Shown piece by piece: positions 33,248 to 41,075 of a stretch of 55,580 bases of DNA. This stretch comes from UBA940 sp031547885 (GTDB lineage: Bacteria > Bacteroidota > Bacteroidia > Bacteroidales > Rikenellaceae). The notes beneath the pieces are model-generated. The model saw only the letters and a program-made list of their open reading frames with translations, made no database searches and was not told the DNA's origin. The first letter of the stretch is position 1. Each line of letters begins with the position of its first letter. The position numbers and the translations under genes were made by a program. The stretch lies in assembly GCA_031547885.1 (NCBI GenBank), contig JAVBRO010000004.1:1-55580 (forward strand). Reading direction: 5' to 3'.

Positions 33248-33895
33248 GAGGACACAGCGGATAGACATACTATTACCACGGAAGCCGTCGTGCCCCTGAT
33301 CGGCACCACTGCTGCTGAAGTACAGGCAGCATGACACGAGGTCAGTCGAGCCCGCCGTACTCGACCAGCAGTACCCGAAGTCGCCCTCGTCGATGAGCTC
33401 ACCGTCGTTCAAGCGGAGGCCGGCGGCGGGAAGAAAAATAGATTTATTGGAAGCTATGTTGGTAAATGTATAGCCTTTCTTTGAGTCATCCCACGCTTTA
33501 GTCACCTTGGTGCCGTCGGCGTCGAGCAGTGCTGTAAAATCATCAGTGGTCGGCACGCGCCAACCTGCCGGGCAGGGATCGTTGGCGGCAAGCCAGACGG
33601 CGCCGTCGTGCTGGTAAGGGAGATCGTCTCCCACCTTGCCGGCGGGCGAAGAGGTCAGCTCTCCGGTCGCACTCCAACCGACATTCGATCCCCATTTGTA
33701 TAACATTCCGGGGCTTTCGGGCGTGGCGGCGAAAGTTCCGGGCGCGTCGACGTTGGTCTTCGCCCAGACCACTCCGTTGATCTCTACACCCCCGGAGGGA
33801 TGCCCGGCCGGTTCGGGTGTTTCTTTGTCTTTGCCGCACGAGGTGCAGACGGCGGCTGCCACGAGGGCGAGGATTAAAAAGCGAGATGTTTTCAT
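33242..33895 (-). CDS. FISUMP-domain lipoprotein
   Basis: A 217-residue lipoprotein (lipobox Cys20). Its mature part matches the Fibrobacter succinogenes major paralogous domain: VEINGVVWAKTNVDAPGTFA, GMLYKWGSNVGWSATG, WLAANDPCPAGWRVPTTDDFTALLDADGTKVTKAWDD, IFLPAAGLRLNDGELIDEGDFGYCWSST and a final GNSMSIRCVLQ. Such domains are common on the surface of gut Bacteroidetes; function is unknown. The first 70 bases of the gene and its upstream sequence are nearly identical to those of the next lipoprotein gene downstream. Confidence 0.85.
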   Translation of the reverse strand: MKTSRFLILALVAAAVCTSCGKDKETPEPAGHPSGGVEINGVVWAKTNVDAPGTFAATPESPGMLYKWGSNVGWSATGELTSSPAGKVGDDLPYQHDGAVWLAANDPCPAGWRVPTTDDFTALLDADGTKVTKAWDDSKKGYTFTNIASNKSIFLPAAGLRLNDGELIDEGDFGYCWSSTAGSTDLVSCCLYFSSSGADQGHDGFRGNSMSIRCVLQ

Positions 33896-33905
33896 GGTTT
33901 TGGTT

Positions 33906-34199
33906 TTAAGAGTTGTGTTTAAATTCATTCGTAAGGTCTTCCATATCCGGGTTCTCCTTCCTCACCACCCCTTCGAGCGATATGCGGGAAATATTCGATA
34001 GCACGATGCGGTAGCCCGCTCCGGCGAGCGTATCCGGAAAGCGGCGGAAATACACCAGGCGTCCGCCCTCTTTTCCGGAGATGGAAACAGGGTCGCCGGT
34101 CAACCTCACGGTGTATTCATTGAGTTCCTCGTTCAAGAAGACACACACCCAGCAGACATCGCTATTTCCCACGGTTTTCATCGTCAGGTCGATTTCCAT
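33906..34199 (-). CDS. Small protein of unknown function upstream of the lipoproteins
   Basis: A 97-residue soluble protein without signal peptide (MEIDLTMKTVGNSDVCWVCVFLNEELNEYTVRLTGDPVSISGKEGGRLVYFRRFPDTLAGAGYRIVLSNIS). It looks like a small alpha/beta domain; I do not recognise it. It ends ten bases before the FISUMP lipoprotein start and is probably cotranscribed. A sequence resembling its C-terminus is found again at 31615-31562, downstream of the second lipoprotein. Confidence 0.6.
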   Translation of the reverse strand: MEIDLTMKTVGNSDVCWVCVFLNEELNEYTVRLTGDPVSISGKEGGRLVYFRRFPDTLAGAGYRIVLSNISRISLEGVVRKENPDMEDLTNEFKHNS

Positions 34200-34266
34200 G
34201 CTGCAAATCTATACGCAACCGCGAAAACAGGTGTAACATCCCCGGTAAACTATGTAACAAAACAGA

Positions 34267-34289
34267 AACCGACTGAATGTCAGCCGGCT
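34267..34289 (-). terminator. Probable terminator after the TPR-AraC gene
   Basis: On the minus strand AGCCGGCTGA and TCAGTCGGTT can pair at 8 of 10 positions with wobble, followed by a T-rich stretch (TTCTGTTTTG). It lies about 30 bases past the stop. Confidence 0.5.
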
Positions 34290-34319
34290 TCTGCACATGA
34301 AAATATGTCTGTCGGGGAG

Positions 34320-36059
34320 TTACATAGATGATAACTTGCGGAATTCCTCGGGAGTGAGGCCGTAATTGGCGCGGAAAAGGCGGTAGAAAGTCTGGCGGGT
34401 GCCGAAACCCGAGTCTATCGCAACGGCCTCGACCGTGTAGCGCTCCCCGGGATCAGCAAGCATCTCGCGCGCGTGGAACAGGCGGAGCGAATTGACGTAT
34501 TCATTAAAGGTAAGGCCGGTATGTTTCCTGATGGTCTCGTGCAGATACGTTTCATTTGTCCCGAGGCTGTCGGCCACCATGCGGCGTGTAAGCCCGGTGT
34601 CGGTATAGAGTCTTTCGTTCTTCATCAATTCTCGCAGCGCAGTGAAGAGTTCGTCCTGTTTTTCGTCCTCGTCCTGGCGCGTTTCGCCCGGTTTCAGCGC
34701 CGCAAGCATACGGGCATACTCCTCTTCCATGCGGTCCTGCTCGCGGATGCGCTGCATCAGGCCCCGGTTCTTCGCCGCGAGCCTGCGCGAATAGACTATC
34801 CACACCCCCAGTGCCGCCAGAAGGAACACGCATCCGCCCAGAGCCAGCAGCATATAGTTGCGGTTGGCCTCCTTTTGGGCGGTTATCTTGTCGACCTCGT
34901 ATTCGGTGCGCAGGCGTCCAAGTTCGTCCAGGGTCTTCTGGTCCCCGAGTTCCTGGTTCAGCTCAATGGCCTCGCGGTAGCTCGCCGCCGCCAGTTCGTA
35001 GTTTCCGGCCTTCATGGCCAGCCGTCCGGTGATCTCTTTGTAGGCGCTTTGATTACCCAGTCCGCCTATGCTTTCGTAGTAACGGTAAAGCGTGTCGACA
35101 GTCAGCATCGCCTGGCCGTAGAGCCCCTGCTGCTCGTAAAGGCGCGAGCGGGCCACGGTAAGCATATGCTGTTCGACCTCGCCGCCATGTACCAGCTTCT
35201 CAGCCTTATGAAGCTGGCCCCATGCCTCAGTGAAACGTCCGAGGCCCCCTAGGGCGCGCGCCTGAACATAATAAATATCGAACTGACGGCTGGAGGCATC
35301 CGGAAACTTATCCTCGCAGGCCTGCCAGCGGCCGCTCACATCCAACGCTTCGGCATACTTTTCGTTCTCGAGCAGCAGGTCGCACATCAGGTAATACAAT
35401 TGGTACAAGGCTATCGGGGCTTGAGTGTCTTCGACCGTTATCAGCAAGCTTTCGGCCTCGCGGAACGCCGCGATCGCCGGATCGAACTGCCCCATGTTGT
35501 GATAGGTTTGACCCATACCCAGCAGCGCCGCTGCGGTAAGCAGGTCGTTGCCGTTCGTTTTGCCCAATTCATACTCTCTGGCAACCCTTTCGAGCGCCTG
35601 TTCAAAGCGTCCCGCTTCCAGGTCGAGGCATACGGCCAGGTCATTTGCACTTCCGTAATAGATCCAGAATCCGTTTTCACGGCAAAATTCCAGATATACG
35701 GGAAACTCGGCCCAAAATTCGGGCAATACATTGAGAACATAGAAGTTGCGCAGCCTGTAGTACAATGCCGACGCATAGGGTTCGCCGCCCAGGGGGCGCA
35801 TAGCCTCGATGCGCTCTTCGAGTATACTGCTGTAGGCTTTTTCGTCGCCAGACTCTTCGTACAGCATACTCAGGTCGAAGTACGCTTTGACGTATTGGTC
35901 CTTGTCCGAGGCGGCCAGAGCCGGCAGAAGTTTGCGGATCGAATCGGCACTGTGCCGCAGCGCCGCGTCGTCCTGTCCTTGCGAAGCAGCGGGTGCCAAC
36001 ACCGCAAGCGCAATTAATATGCTCAGTATTGTCTTGAGAGAATTGTACATGGTATGCAT
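34320..36059 (-). CDS. Membrane-bound TPR sensor with AraC DNA-binding domain
   Basis: About 579 residues. A signal or anchor segment (LKTILSILIALAVLAPAASQ) leads into some 370 residues of TPR-like helices (for example LLGMGQTYHNMGQFDPAIAAFREAESLL). A TM helix (YMLLALGGCVFLLAALGVWIVY) is followed by a coiled coil and a cytosolic AraC domain ending AVAIDSGFGTRQTFYRLFRANYGLTPEEFRKLSSM. This sensor type is widespread in Bacteroidetes. The start at 36059 (or 36050) is preferred over 36116, because a promoter -7 TATATTTG lies at 36099-36092, downstream of that ATG. The divergent DUF4136 gene is a possible target. Confidence 0.88.
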   Translation of the reverse strand: MHTMYNSLKTILSILIALAVLAPAASQGQDDAALRHSADSIRKLLPALAASDKDQYVKAYFDLSMLYEESGDEKAYSSILEERIEAMRPLGGEPYASALYYRLRNFYVLNVLPEFWAEFPVYLEFCRENGFWIYYGSANDLAVCLDLEAGRFEQALERVAREYELGKTNGNDLLTAAALLGMGQTYHNMGQFDPAIAAFREAESLLITVEDTQAPIALYQLYYLMCDLLLENEKYAEALDVSGRWQACEDKFPDASSRQFDIYYVQARALGGLGRFTEAWGQLHKAEKLVHGGEVEQHMLTVARSRLYEQQGLYGQAMLTVDTLYRYYESIGGLGNQSAYKEITGRLAMKAGNYELAAASYREAIELNQELGDQKTLDELGRLRTEYEVDKITAQKEANRNYMLLALGGCVFLLAALGVWIVYSRRLAAKNRGLMQRIREQDRMEEEYARMLAALKPGETRQDEDEKQDELFTALRELMKNERLYTDTGLTRRMVADSLGTNETYLHETIRKHTGLTFNEYVNSLRLFHAREMLADPGERYTVEAVAIDSGFGTRQTFYRLFRANYGLTPEEFRKLSSM

Positions 36060-36091
36060 CTGTTTTGTCGGGTTTGGACACAGCATTTCTT

Positions 36092-36099
36092 CAAATATA
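36092..36099 (-). promoter_or_regulatory. -7 promoter element of the TPR-AraC gene
   Basis: TATATTTG on the minus strand with a TTG about 18 bases upstream, 33 bases before the ATG at 36059. Confidence 0.55.
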
Positions 36100-36263
36100 G
36101 TGAAAGATGAGCGCAATCAAGCCCGCTTGGATTGCCGAACCGCATCCTATATTCTCCAAAGATAGCAAAAAATCCCTGCCTGCATGAATCTGTCAACTGA
36201 TTTTTACTACGCCCAGGGAATACCCGGATGCTTCCCTGTTCCAAAATTCACGTTAGTTACCGG

Positions 36264-36306
36264 ACTTTTGCAGCATGTTTTCACTTTTGCACGGTAATTG
36301 CAAAAG
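36264..36306 (+). promoter_or_regulatory. Direct and inverted ACTTTTGCA repeats before the DUF4136 gene
   Basis: ACTTTTGCA occurs at 36264-36272 and 36283-36291, 19 bases apart. The second copy also pairs with TGCAAAAG (36299-36306) across a 7-base spacer. Paired direct repeats about two helical turns apart are typical of AraC-family sites. Confidence 0.5.
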
Positions 36307-36358
36307 AAGGGGGAAAGATGTAAAGCAATTAAGTTAAATATTTAAAAATCTATCTATT

Positions 36359-36937
36359 ATGAAAAAATTCCTCTCTATCCTGGCCGTTTTGGCTGTCGTC
36401 TCCACTTCAGCTTACGCAGTAAAGGTTACTACGGACTACGACCACTCTAAAAACTTTTCGGGCCTGAAGACTTATGCCCTGTATGACAAGATCCCCGACA
36501 ACACGGTGAGCTCGCTCAACGCCACCCGCATCATGACCGCCGTGCGCAATGCACTGAACGCCAAAGGCTACGTCGAAACGAAAGGCACCCCTGATTTCAT
36601 GGTGAACATCAATGCCGTCGTGCAGAATAAGAAAGCTGTGACGGCCGATACCGATGTCTTCGGAGGCCCGTACGGCTACGGCGGCTTCTACCGTCCGTAC
36701 GCTTACTGGGGCGGCCCGGTTTCGGCAACCACCAGTTTTAATGTGGAAGACTACGTGGATGGGTCGCTGATCATCGACATTGTCGATCCGGCAAGCCAGA
36801 AAATGTTCTGGGAAGGCATCGGCAATCAGGAAATCGACGGCCAGTTTAAAAATCCAGATCAGAAGATCTCCAAAGCCGTAACTAAGATACTCGCTTCGTT
36901 CCCCGTCGCAGGTGGTCAGCCTGCCGCGAAGAAGTAA
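36359..36937 (+). CDS. DUF4136 exported protein
   Basis: A 192-residue protein with a cleavable signal peptide (KKFLSILAVLAVVSTSAYA) and no lipobox Cys, unlike many DUF4136 lipoproteins. The mature part has the family pattern VTTDYDHSKNFSGLKTYALYD, a central Gly/Tyr-rich loop (FGGPYGYGGFYRPYAYWGGP) and the closing GSLIIDIVDPASQKMFWEGIGNQEID. The function of the family is unknown. It stands alone with a good terminator, and repeats upstream suggest specific control. Confidence 0.82.
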   Translation: MKKFLSILAVLAVVSTSAYAVKVTTDYDHSKNFSGLKTYALYDKIPDNTVSSLNATRIMTAVRNALNAKGYVETKGTPDFMVNINAVVQNKKAVTADTDVFGGPYGYGGFYRPYAYWGGPVSATTSFNVEDYVDGSLIIDIVDPASQKMFWEGIGNQEIDGQFKNPDQKISKAVTKILASFPVAGGQPAAKK

Positions 36938-36981
36938 CTATTCGTACATTTTCGCGCCGCAAAGCGCGGTAATATAAACAG

Positions 36982-37006
36982 AACGCCGACCAGTGAGTCG
37001 GCGTTT
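36982..37006 (+). terminator. Terminator after the DUF4136 gene
   Basis: AACGCCGAC and GTCGGCGTT form a perfect 9-bp stem, followed by TTTTGTTT. Confidence 0.88.
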
Positions 37007-37053
37007 TTGTTTAATGTCAAATCCGATATGAAAAGATGCCTGGATAGAATACG

Positions 37054-37086
37054 AAAAACACCGAATCCGATTAGGGACACGGTGTT
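37054..37086 (-). terminator. Terminator of the ATP synthase operon
   Basis: On the minus strand AACACCG and CGGTGTT are complementary around a 16-base loop and are followed by TTTT, 53 bases past the atpG stop. Confidence 0.65.
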
Positions 37087-37138
37087 GTAACAGTTCAATC
37101 CGGGAGGTAACGCACGGACATCCCATCCTTCGGCTTTG

Positions 37139-38032
37139 CTACCGGGATGCCGCCGCACCGCTTATTATATCGAGCAGTTCGGCCGTGATGGCCTGCTGGC
37201 GGCTCTTGTTGTAGAGAAGTGTGAGTTCATGAAGCAGATCGTCCGCATTGTCTGTTGCGAGCTGCATGGCGACAGTACGGGCCGCATGTTCCGCCGCCGC
37301 CGAGTCCAGCAGCGTCGTGTATATTTTGAGTTCCAGAACCTTGGGCAGCAGAATGTCTAGCAGTTCCTGCCTCGAGGGCTCCATTATGAAATCGGGTTCA
37401 ACGTTCCATTTGTCCGGGCCTTCTTTCGCAGGACCTGCCTTTGCCGGCGCGAACGGCAGGTATATCTCGTCGGTCGGCACCTGCACCGCCATGCTCTTGA
37501 AGTGGTTATAAACAAGGATTACTCGGTCCACCTCGCAGTCGAGGAACATCTTCGTCAGCTTTTGGGCCAGCTCGCGGGCATCTTCATAACGCGGTTTCTC
37601 GGCCATCTCCTGAAAATCGCCCTGCGGCTCGTAGCCCAATTTCACTACGGCGTCGTAGATCTTGCGGCCCACCGGAAAGACCAGTATATCTTTCCTGGGC
37701 AGTCCGTGGCATTTTTCGGCCACTACCGACTGGAACTTCCTGGCAATATTTGAATTGAACGCCCCTGCCAGCGACGAGTTCGATGAGAACGCCACGACAG
37801 CCACCCGTTTCACCTCTTCGGCACGCACGTAAGGCGAAGACTCCATATCTTCACCCGAGAAAAGTATCGCCCTCAGCATCTCGTGCAGCCTCTGTTCATA
37901 AGGCAGCGCACCGGCGATCTCGGTCTGCGCACGGTGCAGTTTGGCGGACGCGATCATGCGCATCGCAGAAGTGATCTTCCAGATGCTTTTGACCGAGGAT
38001 ATCCTCCCTTTTACCTCTTTCAGCGATGCCAT
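37139..38032 (-). CDS. atpG: ATP synthase F1 gamma subunit
   Basis: A 297-residue rotor stalk subunit. The N-terminal helix MASLKEVKGRISSVKSIWKITSAMRMIASAKLHRAQ and the C-terminal helix LHELTLLYNKSRQQAITAELLDIISGAAASR form the coiled coil turning inside the alpha/beta ring. The middle Rossmann-like part contains VAFSSNSSLAGAFNSNI. An Ala/Lys/Pro insertion (APAKAGPAKEGPDKW) is Bacteroidetes-like. It is the last gene of the atp operon, nine bases after atpA, with a terminator behind it. Confidence 0.95.
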   Translation of the reverse strand: MASLKEVKGRISSVKSIWKITSAMRMIASAKLHRAQTEIAGALPYEQRLHEMLRAILFSGEDMESSPYVRAEEVKRVAVVAFSSNSSLAGAFNSNIARKFQSVVAEKCHGLPRKDILVFPVGRKIYDAVVKLGYEPQGDFQEMAEKPRYEDARELAQKLTKMFLDCEVDRVILVYNHFKSMAVQVPTDEIYLPFAPAKAGPAKEGPDKWNVEPDFIMEPSRQELLDILLPKVLELKIYTTLLDSAAAEHAARTVAMQLATDNADDLLHELTLLYNKSRQQAITAELLDIISGAAASR

Positions 38033-38040
38033 GCCGCGTA

Positions 38041-39627
38041 TTACTGTTTATCTGATTTCATTGCCGCGGCGATGGTCCCGGCAACCTCTTCTATCTTGAG
38101 CGAAACGCTTTCGTCGAGCACTCCCCCTTCCAGCGTTTTGAACTCCGGCGTCGGGGTGAATGCATCGAGGAACTGCCGTTCGAATTCCGGCACCTGCTCG
38201 ATCGCTATGTTCTTCAACAGGCTCCGCGTACCGCAGTAAAGCACCGCGATCTGCTGCGCCACAGGCATCGGGCGGTATTGCGGCTGTACCAACAGGCGCG
38301 TGTTCTTGCGTCCTCGGTCGATCGTGGCGGCAGTCACAGGGTCCATGTCTCCGCCGAATTTCGAAAAAGCCTCCAGTTCGCGATACTGCGCCTGGTCTAT
38401 CTTGAGCATCCCTGCCACCTGCTTCATAGGTTTTATCTGGGCGTTGCCGCCGACGCGGGAAACCGAGATACCGACGTTGATCGCCGGGCGGTTACCCTGG
38501 TTGAACAGGTCGGTGTCGAGGAATATCTGCCCGTCGGTGATCGAAATCACATTGGTAGGTATGTATGCCGATACGTCGCCGGCCTGTGTTTCGATCATAG
38601 GCAGAGCCGTGAGCGACCCTCCGCCCTTTACTTTGCCTTTCAGGCTCTCGGGCAGGTCGTTCATCTCCTGCGCGACTTCCTGCTGGGCGATTATCTTGGC
38701 GGCGCGTTCCAGCAGGCGCGAATGCAGGTAAAAAATATCGCCCGGATAGGCTTCTCGCCCCGACGGACGGCGAAGGATCAGCGAAACTTCGCGGTAAGCT
38801 ACAGCCTGTTTCGACAGGTCGTCGAAAACCACCAGCGCATGGCGGCCCGTGTCGCGGAAATATTCTCCTATGGCCGTTCCGGCGAACGGGGCGAAATACT
38901 GCATAGCCGCAGGGTCGGAAGCCGTTGCAGCCACAACCACCGTATAGTCCATCGCACCTCTCTCGCGCAGCAGGTTGACCAGCGAGGCCACCGTCGAGCC
39001 TTTCTGCCCGATAGCCACGTATATACAGAAAACAGGGTCTCCATTTTCATAATTCCCGCGCTGGTTGAGAATCGTGTCGACAGCTATCGACGTTTTGCCC
39101 GTCTGGCGGTCGCCGATGATCAGTTCGCGCTGTCCGCGTCCTATCGGGATCATCGCATCGACTGCTTTCAGCCCGGTTTGCAGGGGCTGGTTCACCGGCT
39201 GGCGGAAGATCACGCCAGGCGCTTTGCGTTCGAGCGGCATTTCGGTAACTTCGCCGCCTATCGCACCCAGTCCGTCGATCGGACGACCCAGCGCATCGAT
39301 CACGCGCCCCAGCATCTTTTCGCTCACTTCGATCGAAGCGATGCGCCCTGTGCGTTTTACAGAATCGCCTTCCCTGATCTGATCGGTCGGGCCGAGCAGC
39401 ACCACGCCCACGTTATCCTCTTCGAGGTTCATGACCACGGCTCTTTCCCCGTTCTGGAACTCGAGCAGTTCGTTGGCTTCAGCATTCTGCAGGCCGTAGA
39501 TGCGGGCGACTCCGTCGCTAACCTGCAGCACCGTTCCCACCTCTTCGAGTTTCAGCCTCGATTCGATATTTTCCAACTGGTCGAGAAGCACCTGCGAAAC
39601 CTCGCCCGGTTTGATTTGTTCGCTCAT
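38041..39627 (-). CDS. atpA: ATP synthase F1 alpha subunit
   Basis: A 528-residue non-catalytic nucleotide-binding subunit. It has the P-loop GDRQTGKT (near residue 172), the alpha-specific VYVAIGQKGSTVA, ALVVFDDLSKQAVAYREVSLILRRPSGREAYPGDIFYLHSRLLERAAK and the arginine-finger region PAINVGISVSRVGGNAQ. All are intact. A 75-base gap before it, the largest within the operon, holds a hairpin and a weak -7-like element. Confidence 0.98.
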   Translation of the reverse strand: MSEQIKPGEVSQVLLDQLENIESRLKLEEVGTVLQVSDGVARIYGLQNAEANELLEFQNGERAVVMNLEEDNVGVVLLGPTDQIREGDSVKRTGRIASIEVSEKMLGRVIDALGRPIDGLGAIGGEVTEMPLERKAPGVIFRQPVNQPLQTGLKAVDAMIPIGRGQRELIIGDRQTGKTSIAVDTILNQRGNYENGDPVFCIYVAIGQKGSTVASLVNLLRERGAMDYTVVVAATASDPAAMQYFAPFAGTAIGEYFRDTGRHALVVFDDLSKQAVAYREVSLILRRPSGREAYPGDIFYLHSRLLERAAKIIAQQEVAQEMNDLPESLKGKVKGGGSLTALPMIETQAGDVSAYIPTNVISITDGQIFLDTDLFNQGNRPAINVGISVSRVGGNAQIKPMKQVAGMLKIDQAQYRELEAFSKFGGDMDPVTAATIDRGRKNTRLLVQPQYRPMPVAQQIAVLYCGTRSLLKNIAIEQVPEFERQFLDAFTPTPEFKTLEGGVLDESVSLKIEEVAGTIAAAMKSDKQ

Positions 39628-39643
39628 ATTAACGTCTGTTCGG

Positions 39644-39662
39644 GATAAGAAAAAATCTTATC
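39644..39662. promoter_or_regulatory. Hairpin between atpH and atpA
   Basis: GATAAGA and TCTTATC form a perfect 7-bp stem with a 5-base loop, 17 bases before the atpA start. It might tune translation or mRNA stability within the operon. Confidence 0.4.
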
Positions 39663-39702
39663 TCGTTATGTTTAAATTCAAAAATATTCGGCAGAGCGTG
39701 TG

Positions 39703-40257
39703 TCAGACGAGCTGCCGGTTATCGTTCGTAAATTGTTTTTTTATATCTTCGAGCTGCCCCGCCACCGATGCGTCGACCTCACGGAAGTCGATCCGGAACA
39801 AGAAGCCGCCTATAAGGGCCGGGTCGACGCGCATGTCGAGTCTGACGTCCGAATTCGTCGTTTCACTCAGATATTCCCTGATCCGCTGCTGCGTCTCTTC
39901 GGGAATCGGAACAGCCGTTTTTATAAGCGCCATACTGATGTTGCGCGCTTTCCGGTAGGTATCCATGTATCCGAGTGCGATCGCCGGCAGGAATGCCTCG
40001 CGCCGGTTATGAATGACCAGCCGCAGGAAGCGCGACATCTGGCGGCTGACACGTTCGCCGACGGCGCTTCCGAGCAGCGAGATCTTCTCCTCCCCGCCCA
40101 GAATTGGACTCATCAGCACTGTGCGCAAACGGGGTTCGAGCACGAAACTGCGGGACAGCGACTCCATCTCGCCCAACACCGCGTCCGACACCTTTTCGTG
40201 TTCGGTGTATTCGAACATCGCCCGGGCGTACCTCATCGCTATTATACCTTCGTTCAT
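39703..40257 (-). CDS. atpH: ATP synthase F1 delta subunit
   Basis: A 184-residue peripheral stalk subunit joining F1 to the b subunits. It begins MNEGIIAMRYARAMFEYT (the delta N-terminal pattern), and has FLRLVIHNRREAFLPAIALGYMDTYRKARN and a C-terminal domain with LIGGFLFRIDFREVDASVAGQLEDIKKQ. Length and position between atpF and atpA are normal. Confidence 0.93.
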   Translation of the reverse strand: MNEGIIAMRYARAMFEYTEHEKVSDAVLGEMESLSRSFVLEPRLRTVLMSPILGGEEKISLLGSAVGERVSRQMSRFLRLVIHNRREAFLPAIALGYMDTYRKARNISMALIKTAVPIPEETQQRIREYLSETTNSDVRLDMRVDPALIGGFLFRIDFREVDASVAGQLEDIKKQFTNDNRQLV

Positions 40258-40278
40258 ACGATCGCTTTCGTATCGGGT

Positions 40279-40785
40279 TTAAGAGCCCTGTTTTTCGGAA
40301 CGCATCTCATCCAGAAGCCTGTCGACAAGCTCCAGTTGGGGTTCCTTATCCTTCAGTTCGCCGCGCAGCACCTTTTCGGCAACGTCCACCGCAAGGATAG
40401 CCACCTGGCTGCGCAGCGCGGCAAGCGCGGCTTCCTTTTCGAGCCGTATCTGTTTCCGTGTCTCTTCCTGCATCCGGGCACTCTCTTTCCGGGCGGTTTC
40501 CACGGCTTCGGCAAGTATCTGTTCCTTGATTTTTTCGGCTTCGCGCAAGACCTTCTGCTGTTGGGCCAGGGCCTCCGCCAACAGTGCTTTGCCTTCAGCC
40601 TGTACGTTGGCTAGCTGCCGGTTGGCTTCGTCGGCGGCCGATATCGACTGGTCTATATACTCTCGGCGTTTTTCGACGCTGCGGACGATCATCGGAAAGC
40701 CGTACTTTGCCAGCAAAAAGAAAACGATGCCGAACGACAGCGTCATCCAGAAGATCAGTCCGAAATCGGGCAGCAACAATGACAT
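40279..40785 (-). CDS. atpF: ATP synthase F0 b subunit
   Basis: A 168-residue peripheral stalk protein. It has one N-terminal TM helix (DFGLIFWMTLSFGIVFFLLAKYG) followed by a continuous charged helix (VEKRREYIDQSISAADEANRQLANVQAEGKALLAEALAQQQKVLREAEK) that dimerises outside the membrane. The C-terminus includes AILAVDVAEKVLRGEL. It lies 13 bases after atpE and 22 bases before atpH. Confidence 0.95.
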   Translation of the reverse strand: MSLLLPDFGLIFWMTLSFGIVFFLLAKYGFPMIVRSVEKRREYIDQSISAADEANRQLANVQAEGKALLAEALAQQQKVLREAEKIKEQILAEAVETARKESARMQEETRKQIRLEKEAALAALRSQVAILAVDVAEKVLRGELKDKEPQLELVDRLLDEMRSEKQGS

Positions 40786-40797
40786 AGCGTTACGGGA

Positions 40798-41049
40798 TTA
40801 AAGAGCCATTAAACAGACCAGGATAGCAAAAAGAGCGGCCCCCTCGACCAGACCGGCGGCGATGATCATGGACATACGGATGTTGCCCTGGGCTTCCGGC
40901 TGGCGTGCCATGGCTTCCATCGCCGATCCGCCGATCTTACCGATACCGATACCGGCGCCGATGGCTGCGAGGCCTGCGCCTACCGCTGCGATTGCGCCCA
41001 AATGAAGTGTGGTTTCCGTGGCTGCCTGTAAAACTGTCGTAAGTAACAT
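40798..41049 (-). CDS. atpE: ATP synthase F0 c subunit
   Basis: An 83-residue hairpin of two membrane helices forming the rotor ring. Helix 1 is Gly-rich (GAGLAAIGAGIGIGKIGGSAMEAMARQPEA) with the RQPEA loop. Helix 2 carries the essential carboxylate Glu69 in AAGLVEGAALFAIL. The residues that ligate sodium in Na+ type rings (Gln in helix 1 and Ser/Thr after the Glu) are Ile and Gly here, so the ring should use protons. Confidence 0.96.
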   Translation of the reverse strand: MLLTTVLQAATETTLHLGAIAAVGAGLAAIGAGIGIGKIGGSAMEAMARQPEAQGNIRMSMIIAAGLVEGAALFAILVCLMAL

Positions 41050-41075
41050 AGCGTTAAAAATTTGAGTTATATGAT

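Noticed and set aside
38278..39648. A 456-codon plus-strand frame
   Set aside because: Antisense to atpA, whose conservation fully explains the sequence.
40798..41049. Sodium-driven ATP synthase
   Set aside because: The c subunit has only the Glu carboxylate; the other sodium ligands (Gln in helix 1 and Ser/Thr after the Glu) are replaced by Ile and Gly.
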